The notes under the pieces were generated by a model. The model made no database searches. It saw only the letters and a program-made list of their open reading frames with translations, and had not been told where the DNA came from. The position numbers and the translations under genes are program-made. Below, one piece after another: positions 16,587 through 25,120 of a stretch of 30,526 nt of DNA (position 1 is the first letter of the stretch; every line of letters starts with the position of its first letter). Origin of the DNA: JAVBMU01 sp031552185. GTDB lineage: Bacteria > Actinomycetota > Actinomycetes > Actinomycetales > Cellulomonadaceae. Where the stretch lies: NCBI GenBank assembly GCA_031552185.1, contig JAVBMU010000034.1:1-30526 (forward strand), in the 5' to 3' direction.

Positions 16587-17561
16587 ATGACCACGATGAC
16601 CCCCGACCAGGCCGCCTGGTTCGCCCAGACGTTCGACCGGTTGGTCGGCAACGTCGGGCAGGCGGTGCTGGGCAAGCCCGACGCCGTCCGGCTCGCCCTG
16701 ACCTGCATGCTCGCCGGGGGGCATCTGCTGCTGGAGGACGCTCCGGGGACCGGGAAGACCTCGCTGGCGCGGGCCCTCGCGGCGAGCGTCAAGGGCAGCC
16801 AGAACCGGATCCAGTTCACCCCGGACCTGCTGCCCTCGGACGTCACGGGCGTGACGATCTTCGACCAGACCAAGGGCGCGTTCGAGTTCCATCCGGGCCC
16901 GATCTTCGCCTCGATCGTCCTGGCCGACGAGATCAACCGGGCCTCGCCGAAGACCCAGTCGGCGCTGCTGGAGGTGATGGAGGAGGGCCAGGTCACGGTG
17001 GACGGCGTCCGGCACGACGTCGGCCTGCCCTTCATGGTGATCGCCACCCAGAATCCGATCGAGCAGGCCGGCACCTACCGGCTGCCCGAGGCGCAACTCG
17101 ACCGGTTCCTGATGAAGACGTCGATCGGCTACCCGGATCACGAGGCCACCGTCTCGATCCTGGCCGACTCCTCGATCCGCGACCGCAGCCGCGATCTGCA
17201 GCCGATCATCACCGGGCAGGCGGTCCTCGAGATGACCGACCTGGGCGGACGCGTGCATGCGGAGCCGGCGGTGCTGGACTACGTCTCGCGCCTGGTGGCC
17301 GAGACGCGAATCGCGCCGGGGGTACGGCTCGGGGTCTCCGTCCGGGGAGCGCTCGCGATGGTGCGCTGCACCAAGGTCTGGGCGGCGGCGCACGGGCGCA
17401 ATTTCGTCCTGCCCGACGACGTGAAGGACCTCGCCCCGGCGGTCTGGGGCCACCGCTTTGTGCTCGACCCCGAGGCGGAATTCGCGGGCGCCACCGCGGC
17501 CGCCGTCGTCGCCCGGGTGCTCGGCGAGGTGGCCCCGCCCCAGGAACGACGGACGGCCTAG
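16587..17561 (+). CDS. MoxR-family AAA+ ATPase
   Basis: The gene encodes a 324-residue cytoplasmic AAA+ ATPase of the MoxR group, which act as chaperone-like activators in assembling secreted or multi-protein complexes. Walker A is EDAPGTGKTSLARAL near residue 48. Walker B is IVLADEINRASPKTQSALLE near residue 110. The sensor region is MVIATQNPIEQAGTYRLPEA, with the arginine-finger area in LDRFLMK and the lid domain after residue 200 (RLGVSVRGALAMVRCTKVWA). The chosen ATG has AGGA at 16576-16579, 7 bases upstream. A GTG at 16533 overlapping the fn3 stop and an ATG at 16554 are in-frame alternatives adding 18 or 11 residues. The gene is followed by a DUF58 and a transglutaminase-like gene, the classic MoxR partners. 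Confidence 0.92.
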   Translation: MTTMTPDQAAWFAQTFDRLVGNVGQAVLGKPDAVRLALTCMLAGGHLLLEDAPGTGKTSLARALAASVKGSQNRIQFTPDLLPSDVTGVTIFDQTKGAFEFHPGPIFASIVLADEINRASPKTQSALLEVMEEGQVTVDGVRHDVGLPFMVIATQNPIEQAGTYRLPEAQLDRFLMKTSIGYPDHEATVSILADSSIRDRSRDLQPIITGQAVLEMTDLGGRVHAEPAVLDYVSRLVAETRIAPGVRLGVSVRGALAMVRCTKVWAAAHGRNFVLPDDVKDLAPAVWGHRFVLDPEAEFAGATAAAVVARVLGEVAPPQERRTA

Positions 17562-17566
17562 GGCCC

Positions 17567-18772
17567 ATGGCTGCGCAGACGATCACGCAGGTCGCCGGCG
17601 CGGTGCGCCGGCGCACCGGGCCGGCGCTCGCGGTGGTGAGCTCGTTCGGCTGGGCGGTGATCGGTGCCGCCGCGGCGGCCTGGTGGGCGGGCCTCGCGGG
17701 CGGCTGGGTGGAGGCCGCCGTCGTCGCGGGGCTGCTCACCGTCGTCCTGACGGCCGCGGTCGGCTTCGTCCTGGGGCGGCTGCGGTACCGCGTGACGGTC
17801 GACCTCGCCCAGGCGCGGGTGACGGTCGGTGACCGCGCGGTGGGGCGCCTGGACGTGCGCAACGAGACCTCGCGCGCCCTGCTGCCCTCGGTGCTGGAAC
17901 TCGTGGTGGGCACCGGCGTCGCGACCCTGCCGGTGCCGCGGCTGGCGCCGGGCGCCGGCACCGACGAGATCTTCAGCATCCCGACGCAGCGCCGGGCCGT
18001 GATCCCGGTCGGGCCGGTCCGGTCGGTGCGCGCCGATCCCTTCGGGCTGATGCGGCGCCACGTGGAGTGGGCGGGCGTGCAGGAGCTCTTCGTCCATCCC
18101 CGCACGCTGCACCTCGGCGGCTCCTCGGCCGGCTTCCGGCCGGACCTGGAGGGCAAGGCCACCCGAGACATCTCGACGTCCGACGTCGCGTTCCACGCCC
18201 TGCGGGAGTACGTCCCCGGGGACGACCGGCGGCACATTCATTGGAAGACGACGGCCCGGACCGGGCGGTTGATGGTGCGCCAGTTCGAGGAGACCCGCCG
18301 GTCTCACCTCGCCGTCATCCTGTCGACCCGGCTCGAGGACTACGCCGACCCGGCGGAATTCGAGTTGGCCGTCAGCGCGTGCGGTTCGCTCGGGCTGCAG
18401 GCGCTCCGGGAGGATCGCGGCCTGACCGTGCTCGTCCAGGGTGGCACCCTGCGCGGCACTCACCGCACCCGCCTGCTCGACGACCTGTCCCGGGTCGAGT
18501 TGCAGCCGAGCCGGGTCGGCCTGGCCGACCTCGCGCGGGCCGCGGGCCAGGCCATTGCCGACGTCTCGGTCGTCGCGCTCGTCTGTGGCAGCACGGTCGG
18601 CCCGACCGCGCTGCGGTCGGCCTCCGCCGGGTTGCCCGTGACCGTGCGGGCGCTGGCCGTCCGGTGCTGCCCCGGCGCGCCGGCCGGGCGGCGGGCGGTT
18701 GCGGAACTCGAGATCCTGACCATCGGCGAACTCGGCGAGTTCGCGGCCGCGCTCCGGAGGTTGGGTGACTGA
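17567..18772 (+). CDS. DUF58 membrane protein
   Basis: The gene encodes 401 residues. Two hydrophobic segments at about residues 22-42 and 45-66 anchor it. A beta-rich region follows, and then the DUF58 signature REYVPGDDRRHIHWKTTART with LMVRQFEE around residues 206-240. The remaining C-terminal part resembles a von Willebrand A-like fold, in keeping with the family. DUF58 proteins are nearly always encoded beside MoxR ATPases and transglutaminase-like proteins, but their biochemical role is not settled. The ATG lies 5 bases after the moxR stop and the gene ends in a TGATG overlap with the next gene. No usual features appear to be missing. Confidence 0.9.
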   Translation: MAAQTITQVAGAVRRRTGPALAVVSSFGWAVIGAAAAAWWAGLAGGWVEAAVVAGLLTVVLTAAVGFVLGRLRYRVTVDLAQARVTVGDRAVGRLDVRNETSRALLPSVLELVVGTGVATLPVPRLAPGAGTDEIFSIPTQRRAVIPVGPVRSVRADPFGLMRRHVEWAGVQELFVHPRTLHLGGSSAGFRPDLEGKATRDISTSDVAFHALREYVPGDDRRHIHWKTTARTGRLMVRQFEETRRSHLAVILSTRLEDYADPAEFELAVSACGSLGLQALREDRGLTVLVQGGTLRGTHRTRLLDDLSRVELQPSRVGLADLARAAGQAIADVSVVALVCGSTVGPTALRSASAGLPVTVRALAVRCCPGAPAGRRAVAELEILTIGELGEFAAALRRLGD

Positions 18773-21183
18773 TGGCCGAGCCGACGTCCACGGGAACCGG
18801 CCGCACGGGCACCGTGCCGATCGCGTTGCCCGGCTGGGATCGCCTCGTTGCGGCGCCGGCGCGGGTCGGACCGGACCCGACCCGAGCGCGCAGCCCGCGC
18901 GGGGCGCTCGACGCGGCCGCCCTCGCCGCCATGATTGCCGTCCTGGGCCTGGGTTGGGCCCCGGTCTGGGGTTCGAACCAGTATCTGCGGCCGACCCTGC
19001 TCGCCTTGGTGACCGGCCTGGCCGTCGCCTGGCTCGGCGCCCGGTTCCGGTGGCGCGCCATCAGTGTCCTGGCGGCGACGATCGTCGCCTACGCGCTGAT
19101 CGGGGGACCGGCGGCCGCCGGGCAGGCGGCGGGCGCCGGGTTTGTCCCGACGGCGTCGTCGTTGCGGATTCTCGCCCGCGGTGCGGTGACGGGCTGGAAG
19201 CAAATCGTCACCACGGTGCCGCCGATGCACGCCTTCCCGGAGTTGGCGGTCGTGCCGTTCCTGGCGACGCTCCTGACCGCCGTGATCGCCGGCACGATTG
19301 CGTGGCGGTCCCGGACCGCCGCGTGGGCGCTGGCGCCGATCGCGGCGTACTTCGTCGCCGTCGCGCTCCTCGGCACCGCCGTGGCGGAGCGGCCGGTCCT
19401 CCAGGGCATCGTCGTCGGCGTCGTCGGCCTGGCCTGGGCCGGCGGGCGCCCGACGAGGGCCCGCCGGCCGGGCGTCCGTTCCCCCGCCTCCCCCGCCGCG
19501 ACCGCGGCCATGCGCCGGTTGCGCACGCGGCGGCTCGCAATCGGGGCCGGCATGCTCGCCGTCGGCGCGGTCCTGGCCGGCGGGCTGGCCCCCGGCCTGG
19601 TCGCGGTGCCGCGCACCGCGCTGCGGGATGTCGTTGCCCCGCCCCTCGACCTGCAGGACCTCACCAGCCCGCTGGCGGAGTTCCGCGCACTGAAGAAGAA
19701 CCGGGCCCAGGAGACGCTCTTCACCGTGACAGGCCTGCCCGCCGGGGCACGCGTGCGGCTGGCTGCCGTGGACGCCTATGACGGCGAGGTCTACAACGTC
19801 GGCACCCCCACCCAGGGCGGCGGCAGCTACGTCCGGGTCGGCACCGAGATCCGGTCCCGCGCCCGCGGCACCCACGCGGCGGTCGGGATCACCGTCGGGA
19901 CCTACGACGGCGTGTGGATCCCGACCGTCGGGGACCTCACGGGGATCGACTGGGGCGGACCCCGCGCGGGGGAACTGACCGGCGCCACGTACTACGACGC
20001 CACCACCCGCAGCGCGCTGACCACCGCGGGCCTGCGCCCGGGCGACCGCTACCGGCTTGCCGTGGTGACGAACCCGACCCCCACCGATGCCCAGCTCCGG
20101 GCGGCCGAGCCCGCCCGCGCCGTCGTGCCGCGGGTCTCGCCGGACCAGCTCCCGGCGACGCTGGCCGGCAAGATGACGCAGTTCATGGGGGAGACGACGG
20201 AACCGGCGGAGCGGCTGTTCCTGCTCCGGGACGGGCTGCGCGCCTCCGGTCTGCTCTCCAGCGGCCTGGCGGATCAACAGCCGTCGCTGCCCGGACACTC
20301 CACCTGGCGGATCAACAAGCTGCTCGGCGAGAAACGCATGGTGGGCGACGACGAACAATTCGCCGTCGCGCTCGCCCTGATGGCGAACCGGGCCGGGATC
20401 CCGGCCCGGGTCGTGATGGGGTTCTATCCGAGCCCGGGCCGCGCCGGCCCGCCGGCGCGCCCGTGCGAGGTCAAGGGCAGCGACGTCCATGTCTGGGTGG
20501 AGGTCCCGTTCCGCAGCTACGGCTGGGTGCCGATCGACGCGACGCCCGACGACGAGCACAAGGTCCAGCCGGTGCCCAGGACGGCCAAGGCCCCCAAGCC
20601 GCCCACCCTGCAGGAGCCCGAACCGCCGGCGGCGCCGGCGCCCGAACCGCCCGGCAAGCTCAACGACACACCGCCGCCCAAGCCCCCGGCGAAGGCGTTC
20701 GACTGGGCTGCGTTCGCGGTCGTCGTCGGCGCGGTGGGCGGGCCCTTGCTGCTGGTGTTGCTGCCGGTGGCCGCGATCCTGGCCTACAAGGCCCGGCGGC
20801 GGTCGCGCCGGATGCGCGCCGAGTTGGGTGCGGACCGGCTCAGCGGCGGCTGGCGGGAGATCGTGGACGCCGCCGCCGACCTCGGCCGGCCGGTGCCCGC
20901 CGGGGCTACCCGGCGCGAGGGCGCTGGTCTGATCGCGTCGTCCTTCGCCGTGCCGGCGGCGGCGACCGTGGCGCACCGCGCGGATATCGGGGTGTTCGGG
21001 ACGGCGGACCCGACGTCGCAGGAGGCCGCCGAGTATTGGCGGGACGTGGATTCGGTGCTGCGCGGCATGCGATCGAGCCAAGGGTGGCCCACTCGGTTGC
21101 GGGGCCGGATCTCCCTGCGTTCGATCCACCGGCCGGCCCGCCGGCGTACGATCGTGGCGCGACGGCGTCGTCGGGAGCCGTAG
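18772..21183 (+). CDS. TgpA-like membrane transglutaminase-fold protein lacking the catalytic cysteine
   Basis: The gene encodes 803 residues. About seven hydrophobic helices (residues 38-290) precede an extracytoplasmic region with a transglutaminase-core domain at about residues 495-600. One more helix follows near residue 645-670 (FAVVVGAVGGPLLLVLLPVA), then a basic cytoplasmic tail. The core contains MVGDDEQFAVALALMANRAG, IPARVVMGFYP, SDVHVWVEVPF and GWVPIDATPDDE. His573 and Asp589 of the triad are present, but the nucleophile position (the third residue of the usual Gly-x-Cys) is Asp527. A normal transamidase or protease activity is therefore unlikely. From memory, homologues in related actinobacterial clusters share this Gly-Asp-Asp-Glu-Gln. 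Corresponds to tgm of the PFNA cluster. The ATG overlaps the DUF58 stop, with GGAGG at 18756-18760. Confidence 0.88.
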   Translation: MAEPTSTGTGRTGTVPIALPGWDRLVAAPARVGPDPTRARSPRGALDAAALAAMIAVLGLGWAPVWGSNQYLRPTLLALVTGLAVAWLGARFRWRAISVLAATIVAYALIGGPAAAGQAAGAGFVPTASSLRILARGAVTGWKQIVTTVPPMHAFPELAVVPFLATLLTAVIAGTIAWRSRTAAWALAPIAAYFVAVALLGTAVAERPVLQGIVVGVVGLAWAGGRPTRARRPGVRSPASPAATAAMRRLRTRRLAIGAGMLAVGAVLAGGLAPGLVAVPRTALRDVVAPPLDLQDLTSPLAEFRALKKNRAQETLFTVTGLPAGARVRLAAVDAYDGEVYNVGTPTQGGGSYVRVGTEIRSRARGTHAAVGITVGTYDGVWIPTVGDLTGIDWGGPRAGELTGATYYDATTRSALTTAGLRPGDRYRLAVVTNPTPTDAQLRAAEPARAVVPRVSPDQLPATLAGKMTQFMGETTEPAERLFLLRDGLRASGLLSSGLADQQPSLPGHSTWRINKLLGEKRMVGDDEQFAVALALMANRAGIPARVVMGFYPSPGRAGPPARPCEVKGSDVHVWVEVPFRSYGWVPIDATPDDEHKVQPVPRTAKAPKPPTLQEPEPPAAPAPEPPGKLNDTPPPKPPAKAFDWAAFAVVVGAVGGPLLLVLLPVAAILAYKARRRSRRMRAELGADRLSGGWREIVDAAADLGRPVPAGATRREGAGLIASSFAVPAAATVAHRADIGVFGTADPTSQEAAEYWRDVDSVLRGMRSSQGWPTRLRGRISLRSIHRPARRRTIVARRRRREP

Positions 21184-21203
21184 CCGGCAGGGAGGGAGGC
21201 GGC

Positions 21204-22682
21204 ATGGGATCGACCGTCTGCGCCACCTGCGGTTCGCCGGGCGGTGACCTCGAAGTCGTCTGTGTGATTTGCGGTGGCCGGCTCGGCCGGGGGGCGCCGG
21301 TACCCGGACTCCGTCCGCCCGTGCCGGCGCCTGCCCCGTCGCTCGCGGCGGGCGCCGGCGATGCGTCGCTCGCGGCGGGCGCCGGCGATGCATCGCTCGC
21401 GCTCGACCCCGGCGCTGCCGATACCCAGCCCGGGCCCGGGCCGAGCCCCTCCGATTCGCAGCCGCTCGCGGCGGGCGCCGGCGCCGGTGACCAGCAGCCG
21501 CTCGCGGCGGGCCGGCCGTGGGCGAGCGCCGGCCTCGACTGGCACCCCGCGCCGGGAGCCGCCGGGACGGAATCGGTGCAGCCGCCCGGGCTCGGCCGTC
21601 GGCTGCTCGCGTTCTTGATCGACGCCGGCATCGTCGCGGTGGTGGACGGGGCCGTCCTGGGCATCGGCGCGGCGACGTCCGCCGGCGGCGCGTTCGCCGT
21701 CCCGCCCGCGCTCTGGGCGGCCGCCGCGGTGATCGCGCTCGCCTACTGGCTCGCGGTGTCCGCCTGGGAGGGTCTCACCGGTGCCACGGTGGGGAACCTC
21801 GCGATGGGGCTGCGCACCGTCGACGTCCGGACGGGGTACCCGGTCGGCTTCGCCCGCGCGCTGCTGCGCTGGCTGATCGTCGGCGCCGGCTCGGTGCTGT
21901 TCCTGGTCGGGTCGATCCTGGTGGTGCTCAGCGGCCGGTTCGACCCGAGCGGGGCGGGGCGGGGGTGGCACGACCGGCTCGCCCGGGCCTGCGTCGCCCG
22001 GCCGCCCACCGTCGCGGAGCCCGAACCCAGGCCGGCGCTGCCGGCGGCGCCGGCGGAACCGGATCCCGACGCGACCAGCACCCGGCTGCCGGTCGCCCCC
22101 GTCCCGTCGGGCGCGCCCGGCGCCCCCGTCCCGTCGGGCGCGCCCGGCCCCGGCGGGCCGGTGCCGCCCGGCGCCGGGTCACTACCCGGTCCCGGGTCAA
22201 CGCCCGGTCCCGGGTCAACGCCCGCGGCGCCGGACCCGTGGGCGTTCCCGACGTCGTCCCGAACCGGAGGGCCGACGCTGATCACCGGCGTGCCCGGGTT
22301 CGGTTCGGCAGTGCCGACGGCGGACGGGCCGCACCTGGTCCCGGCGCAGGCGCGGTCCGCGTATCTCGAACTGGAGAACGGCGAGCGTCGAATCGTCGGC
22401 GGCCCTACGCTCATCGGGCGTAACCCGCAGGACCCGGATCGCCTCGGGTGGAACCTCGTCCGCGTCGACGACCCCACTCGATCGGTCTCGAAGATCCATG
22501 CGGAACTCGGTGTCGACGCGGAGGGCCTCTGGCTGGCCGACCGCGGTTCCACCAATGGCACCATCGTGTCCGAGCCGGGGCTGCCGCCGCGGGTGGTCCG
22601 ACCGGGCGTCCGCGTCCGGGTGCGGCTCGGCACGACGATCCACGTCGGTGACCGCAAAATCCTTGTCACGGGGGCGAAATGA
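21204..22682 (+). CDS. Zinc-ribbon / RDD membrane / FHA-domain protein
   Basis: The gene encodes 492 residues with three parts. Residues 6-23 hold CATC and CVIC, a small zinc-ribbon-like pair. After an Ala/Gly/Pro linker, residues about 130-265 form an RDD-type membrane domain, starting GLGRRLLAFLIDAGIVAVVD and including LTGATVGNLAMGLRTVDVRT, with three or so helices and a basic end (GRGWHDRLARACV). A second Pro-rich linker leads to a C-terminal FHA domain (about 390-492). That domain has LIGRNPQDPDR, SVSKIHAELG and DRGSTNGTIV, so the Gly-Arg, Ser-x-x-His and Asn-Gly phosphothreonine-binding residues are present. It probably docks phosphorylated partners of the downstream kinase at the membrane. 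GGAGGGAGG at 21191-21199 precedes the ATG. The role of the RDD part is unknown. Confidence 0.86.
   Translation: MGSTVCATCGSPGGDLEVVCVICGGRLGRGAPVPGLRPPVPAPAPSLAAGAGDASLAAGAGDASLALDPGAADTQPGPGPSPSDSQPLAAGAGAGDQQPLAAGRPWASAGLDWHPAPGAAGTESVQPPGLGRRLLAFLIDAGIVAVVDGAVLGIGAATSAGGAFAVPPALWAAAAVIALAYWLAVSAWEGLTGATVGNLAMGLRTVDVRTGYPVGFARALLRWLIVGAGSVLFLVGSILVVLSGRFDPSGAGRGWHDRLARACVARPPTVAEPEPRPALPAAPAEPDPDATSTRLPVAPVPSGAPGAPVPSGAPGPGGPVPPGAGSLPGPGSTPGPGSTPAAPDPWAFPTSSRTGGPTLITGVPGFGSAVPTADGPHLVPAQARSAYLELENGERRIVGGPTLIGRNPQDPDRLGWNLVRVDDPTRSVSKIHAELGVDAEGLWLADRGSTNGTIVSEPGLPPRVVRPGVRVRVRLGTTIHVGDRKILVTGAK
21339..21392 (+). repeat. Two tandem 27-bp units in the zinc-ribbon/RDD/FHA gene
   Basis: Two head-to-tail copies encode Ser-Leu-Ala-Ala-Gly-Ala-Gly-Asp-Ala and differ only at the last base. 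A partial third copy follows, and related CTCGCGGCGGGC segments recur at about 21464-21511. All lie in the linker between the zinc ribbon and the membrane domain. Confidence 0.9.
22095..22148 (+). repeat. Two tandem 27-bp units (Pro-rich linker)
   Basis: Two exact in-frame copies encode Ala-Pro-Val-Pro-Ser-Gly-Ala-Pro-Gly in the linker between the RDD and FHA domains. Confidence 0.9.
22185..22220 (+). repeat. Two tandem 18-bp units (Pro-Gly linker)
   Basis: Two exact in-frame copies of CCCGGTCCCGGGTCAACG encode Pro-Gly-Pro-Gly-Ser-Thr in the same linker. TCA is a rare codon in this gene, so its duplication points to slippage rather than independent codon choice. Confidence 0.9.
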
Positions 22683-23518
22683 CCAGGGAAGCGATTGAGG
22701 TCAGTCTGGCTTGGGGCGCGGCCTCACACCGCGGCGTCCGCCGCCTGTTGAACGAGGACCGGTTCCTCGCGGCGGGGTCGGTGTTCTTCGTCGCCGACGG
22801 CATGGGCGGGCACGATGCGGGTGAAATTGCGAGCGCGGCCGCGATCGAAGCCCTGCGCCCCCTGGTCGAGCTCGGGAGCATCGCGCCGCTCGATGTGCTG
22901 GACTGCCTGGTGGAGGCGCAGAGCGCCGTGCGGGCGATCAGCACCGAGCCGGGTCGTGGGGCGGGCACGACGGTGACCGGTGTCGTCGTCGCCGAACAGG
23001 AGGGAATGCCCTGTTGGTTGGTGACCAACGTCGGCGACTCCCGGACCTACCGGCTCGCCGATGGGGCGTTGGCGCAGATCAGCGTGGACCATTCCGAGGT
23101 CCAGGAAATGATCGACGCCGGTCTGCTCACCGATCGACAGGCCCTTTCCTACCCCCGCCGGCACGTGGTGACTCGCGCGCTGGGGTCGCCGAACGACCTC
23201 CAGCCGGACTTCTGGTACCTGCCCATCGCCGTCGGCGACCGCATCCTGATCTGCTCGGACGGCCTCACCGGGGAGCTGACGAACGAACGGATCGGGGAGA
23301 TTCTCGCGGCCGTGGCCGATCCGCAGCAGGCCGCCGATCGCCTGGTCCACGAAGCAATCGCGGCCGGCGGCCGGGATAACATTACGGTCGTCGTCATCGA
23401 CGCGACGGGGGTAGCGCGAACTCGGGACGACTCGATCGATCCTGGGGATGGCCGTACCTCGCCGGAGGGGGATACCCTTCCCAGGGATGTTCGTCTCCAG
23501 ATGGGTGGAATGCCGTGA
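22679..23518 (+). CDS. PP2C-family Ser/Thr protein phosphatase (PrpC type)
   Basis: The gene encodes a 279-residue metal-dependent phosphatase expected to reverse phosphorylation by the kinase encoded downstream. The metal-binding and catalytic motifs are intact: RGVRRLLNEDRF, FFVADGMGGHDAGEIAS, TNVGDSRTYRLADG, LICSDGLTGELTN and GGRDNITVVVIDA. It has no membrane helix or extra domain, so it is a soluble single-domain enzyme. A short acidic tail follows the core. The ATG overlaps the upstream stop (ATGA) and its own stop overlaps the next start. Corresponds to prpC of the bifidobacterial PFNA cluster. Confidence 0.94.
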   Translation: MTREAIEVSLAWGAASHRGVRRLLNEDRFLAAGSVFFVADGMGGHDAGEIASAAAIEALRPLVELGSIAPLDVLDCLVEAQSAVRAISTEPGRGAGTTVTGVVVAEQEGMPCWLVTNVGDSRTYRLADGALAQISVDHSEVQEMIDAGLLTDRQALSYPRRHVVTRALGSPNDLQPDFWYLPIAVGDRILICSDGLTGELTNERIGEILAAVADPQQAADRLVHEAIAAGGRDNITVVVIDATGVARTRDDSIDPGDGRTSPEGDTLPRDVRLQMGGMP

Positions 23519-25050
23519 TGTTGCGCTACGAAACTGGTACTGGATGCGCGCTCGCGCGCGGCGGTGCGGTCGTGCTCCTGCGACCCAACTCCGAACACGA
23601 CCTGGTGATGCGGTTGTGGGAACAGCTCGGCGAGGACGCCGGACTGGTCGAGGTCCTGCAGGTGCTGACCGGTGCCTTCGGACCGAGCCTTCGCACGGTA
23701 CCGCCCTTTGCATCCGTCGTGGTCATGGACCGCAAGGTGCACGTCGCGGTGCGCGGCGAGATGTCGGTGTCGCTCGACGTCGAGGCTAACGGCAGGCTCG
23801 AGCGCGTGCACGTCGACGGCATGGATGTGACCACGTGGTCCGAGCGGGTCGTCGACAACGTCGCCGACCTCGCGGTTCGCCTCGGTGTGGCCCGGCCGAC
23901 CGGTGCGATGCTCGCCGACGAGGTGCTGCCCCTCGGCGTCGGTGTGGTTCGCGCCGACGCGCTCGGCTGGCGCCTGGTCGAATTGCCGCCGATGACGCAG
24001 TCCGACGAGGACGACGACGCATCGGAGGGAGACCATGTGCGCGTCAGCGCACCCCTAGCCGAACGCACCAGCGCCCCTGCGCCGATGGCGGCGTACCCGT
24101 CTGCCGCCCCGTCGGCTGAGCGATCGCGGCGGCGCTCGCAGCCTCAGACTCCGGCCCGGCCGGTCGTCGCCGTCGAAGCGCCTGCGCCGGTCGTCGAGAA
24201 GACCGTGCGGGAAGTCGCGCCCGAGCCCGTCGCCGCCCTCGCGCGGACGGCGGACAGCGATGTTGCCGGCGACGACTACGGCCACTTGTGGGGGTCCACC
24301 GTCCTGCGCGCCATCGAGGGTGCCGGAGCGCGGGCCGACGACGAGCCCGTCGCGCCGAAGCCGGCCGCGCCGAAGCCCCCGCGCCCGCTGCCGGCGGCCG
24401 AGCCCGAGGTCCTCGTGGCGGAGCCCGTGGTCGAGCCCGAGCCCGAGCCGGTCGTCGTCGCCTCCGCGGAGAACCACGACGGCCAGACGGTGCTGTCCAA
24501 CAAGCTCGCCGAACTGCGCACCGCCGTCGAGCACGAGATCCCGGCCGCGGCGCCGGCCGTCGCGGCGGACCCGATCTCGCCGAACGGAAAGGGACAGCAC
24601 ATCCTGGCCCGGACCTGCGCCAACGGGCACGCGAACCCGCCGTCGCGGGAGGCGTGCGCCGTGTGCGGGGTCATCCTCGAGGGCGACGCCGACCTGGCCC
24701 TGCGGCCGGCCCTCGGCCGGATCGTCGTCTCCACGGGCGACGTGATCGAACTCGATCGCGGTGTCATCGTGGGTCGCCGACCGCGCGCCCTGCGGGGTAC
24801 CGCCGGCGAGACGCCGCGCCTGGTGACCGTGCCGAGTCCGCAGCAGGACATCTCGCGGTCACACGTGGAGGTTCGGCTGGAGGGGTGGCACGTCCTGGTC
24901 AGCGACATGAACACGACCAATGGGACCACGCTGCTGCGGGTCGGGCAGCCGCCGCGCCGGCTGCACCCGTCCGAGCCGGTCCTGGTGGTCGACGGCGATG
25001 TCGCCGACCTCGGTGACGGCGTGACCCTGACCTTCGAAGGTCTGCGCTAG
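23518..25050 (+). CDS. FHA-domain adaptor with a conserved N-terminal domain and zinc-ribbon-like motif
   Basis: The gene encodes 510 residues without membrane helices. Residues 1-165 form a compact domain (LLRPNSEHDLVMRLWEQLGE, LTGAFGPSLRTVPPFASVVV) that I recognise only from proteins in the same cluster type. Residues about 165-355 are a Pro/Ala/Glu-rich linker with two similar Thr sites, GST261VLRAIEG and GQT324VLSNKLAEL, which are possible kinase targets. Residues about 362-382 hold CANGHANPPSREACAVC, a zinc-ribbon-like Cys-x3-His...Cys-x2-Cys. The C-terminus is an FHA domain with VGRRPRAL, DISRSHVEVRLEGWHVLVSD and NTTNGTTLL. The ATG at 23518 overlaps the phosphatase stop. The GTG three bases earlier (23515) is an alternative. 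GGTGGA at 23504-23509 is the ribosome-binding site. Confidence 0.85.
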   Translation: MLRYETGTGCALARGGAVVLLRPNSEHDLVMRLWEQLGEDAGLVEVLQVLTGAFGPSLRTVPPFASVVVMDRKVHVAVRGEMSVSLDVEANGRLERVHVDGMDVTTWSERVVDNVADLAVRLGVARPTGAMLADEVLPLGVGVVRADALGWRLVELPPMTQSDEDDDASEGDHVRVSAPLAERTSAPAPMAAYPSAAPSAERSRRRSQPQTPARPVVAVEAPAPVVEKTVREVAPEPVAALARTADSDVAGDDYGHLWGSTVLRAIEGAGARADDEPVAPKPAAPKPPRPLPAAEPEVLVAEPVVEPEPEPVVVASAENHDGQTVLSNKLAELRTAVEHEIPAAAPAVAADPISPNGKGQHILARTCANGHANPPSREACAVCGVILEGDADLALRPALGRIVVSTGDVIELDRGVIVGRRPRALRGTAGETPRLVTVPSPQQDISRSHVEVRLEGWHVLVSDMNTTNGTTLLRVGQPPRRLHPSEPVLVVDGDVADLGDGVTLTFEGLR

Positions 25051-25054
25051 CGGG

Positions 25055-25120
25055 GTGTCGCCGGGGCCCGCCCCCCGTCACCACCGCCTGGGATCGACGG
25101 GTTCGAATATCTTGCGCTGA
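25055..25120 (+). other. Possible frameshift site at the start of the kinase gene
   Basis: A GTG at 25055, four bases after the upstream TAG, opens a frame that ends at TGA 25118-25120 after 21 codons. The frame encoding the kinase glycine loop is one base back and has no ATG, GTG or TTG between the TAG (25048) and the Lys-containing beta strand (GTG 25186). A -1 slip, or one extra base, at the run of six C (25071-25076) would join Val-Ser-Pro-Gly-Pro-Ala-Pro to PSPPPGIDGFEYLALIGSGG. From memory, kinases of this group begin in that style. Confidence 0.6.

Noticed and set aside
18460..21393. Long - strand open frame opposite the transglutaminase-like gene
   Set aside because: Arg/Pro/Gly-rich shadow frame without domains.
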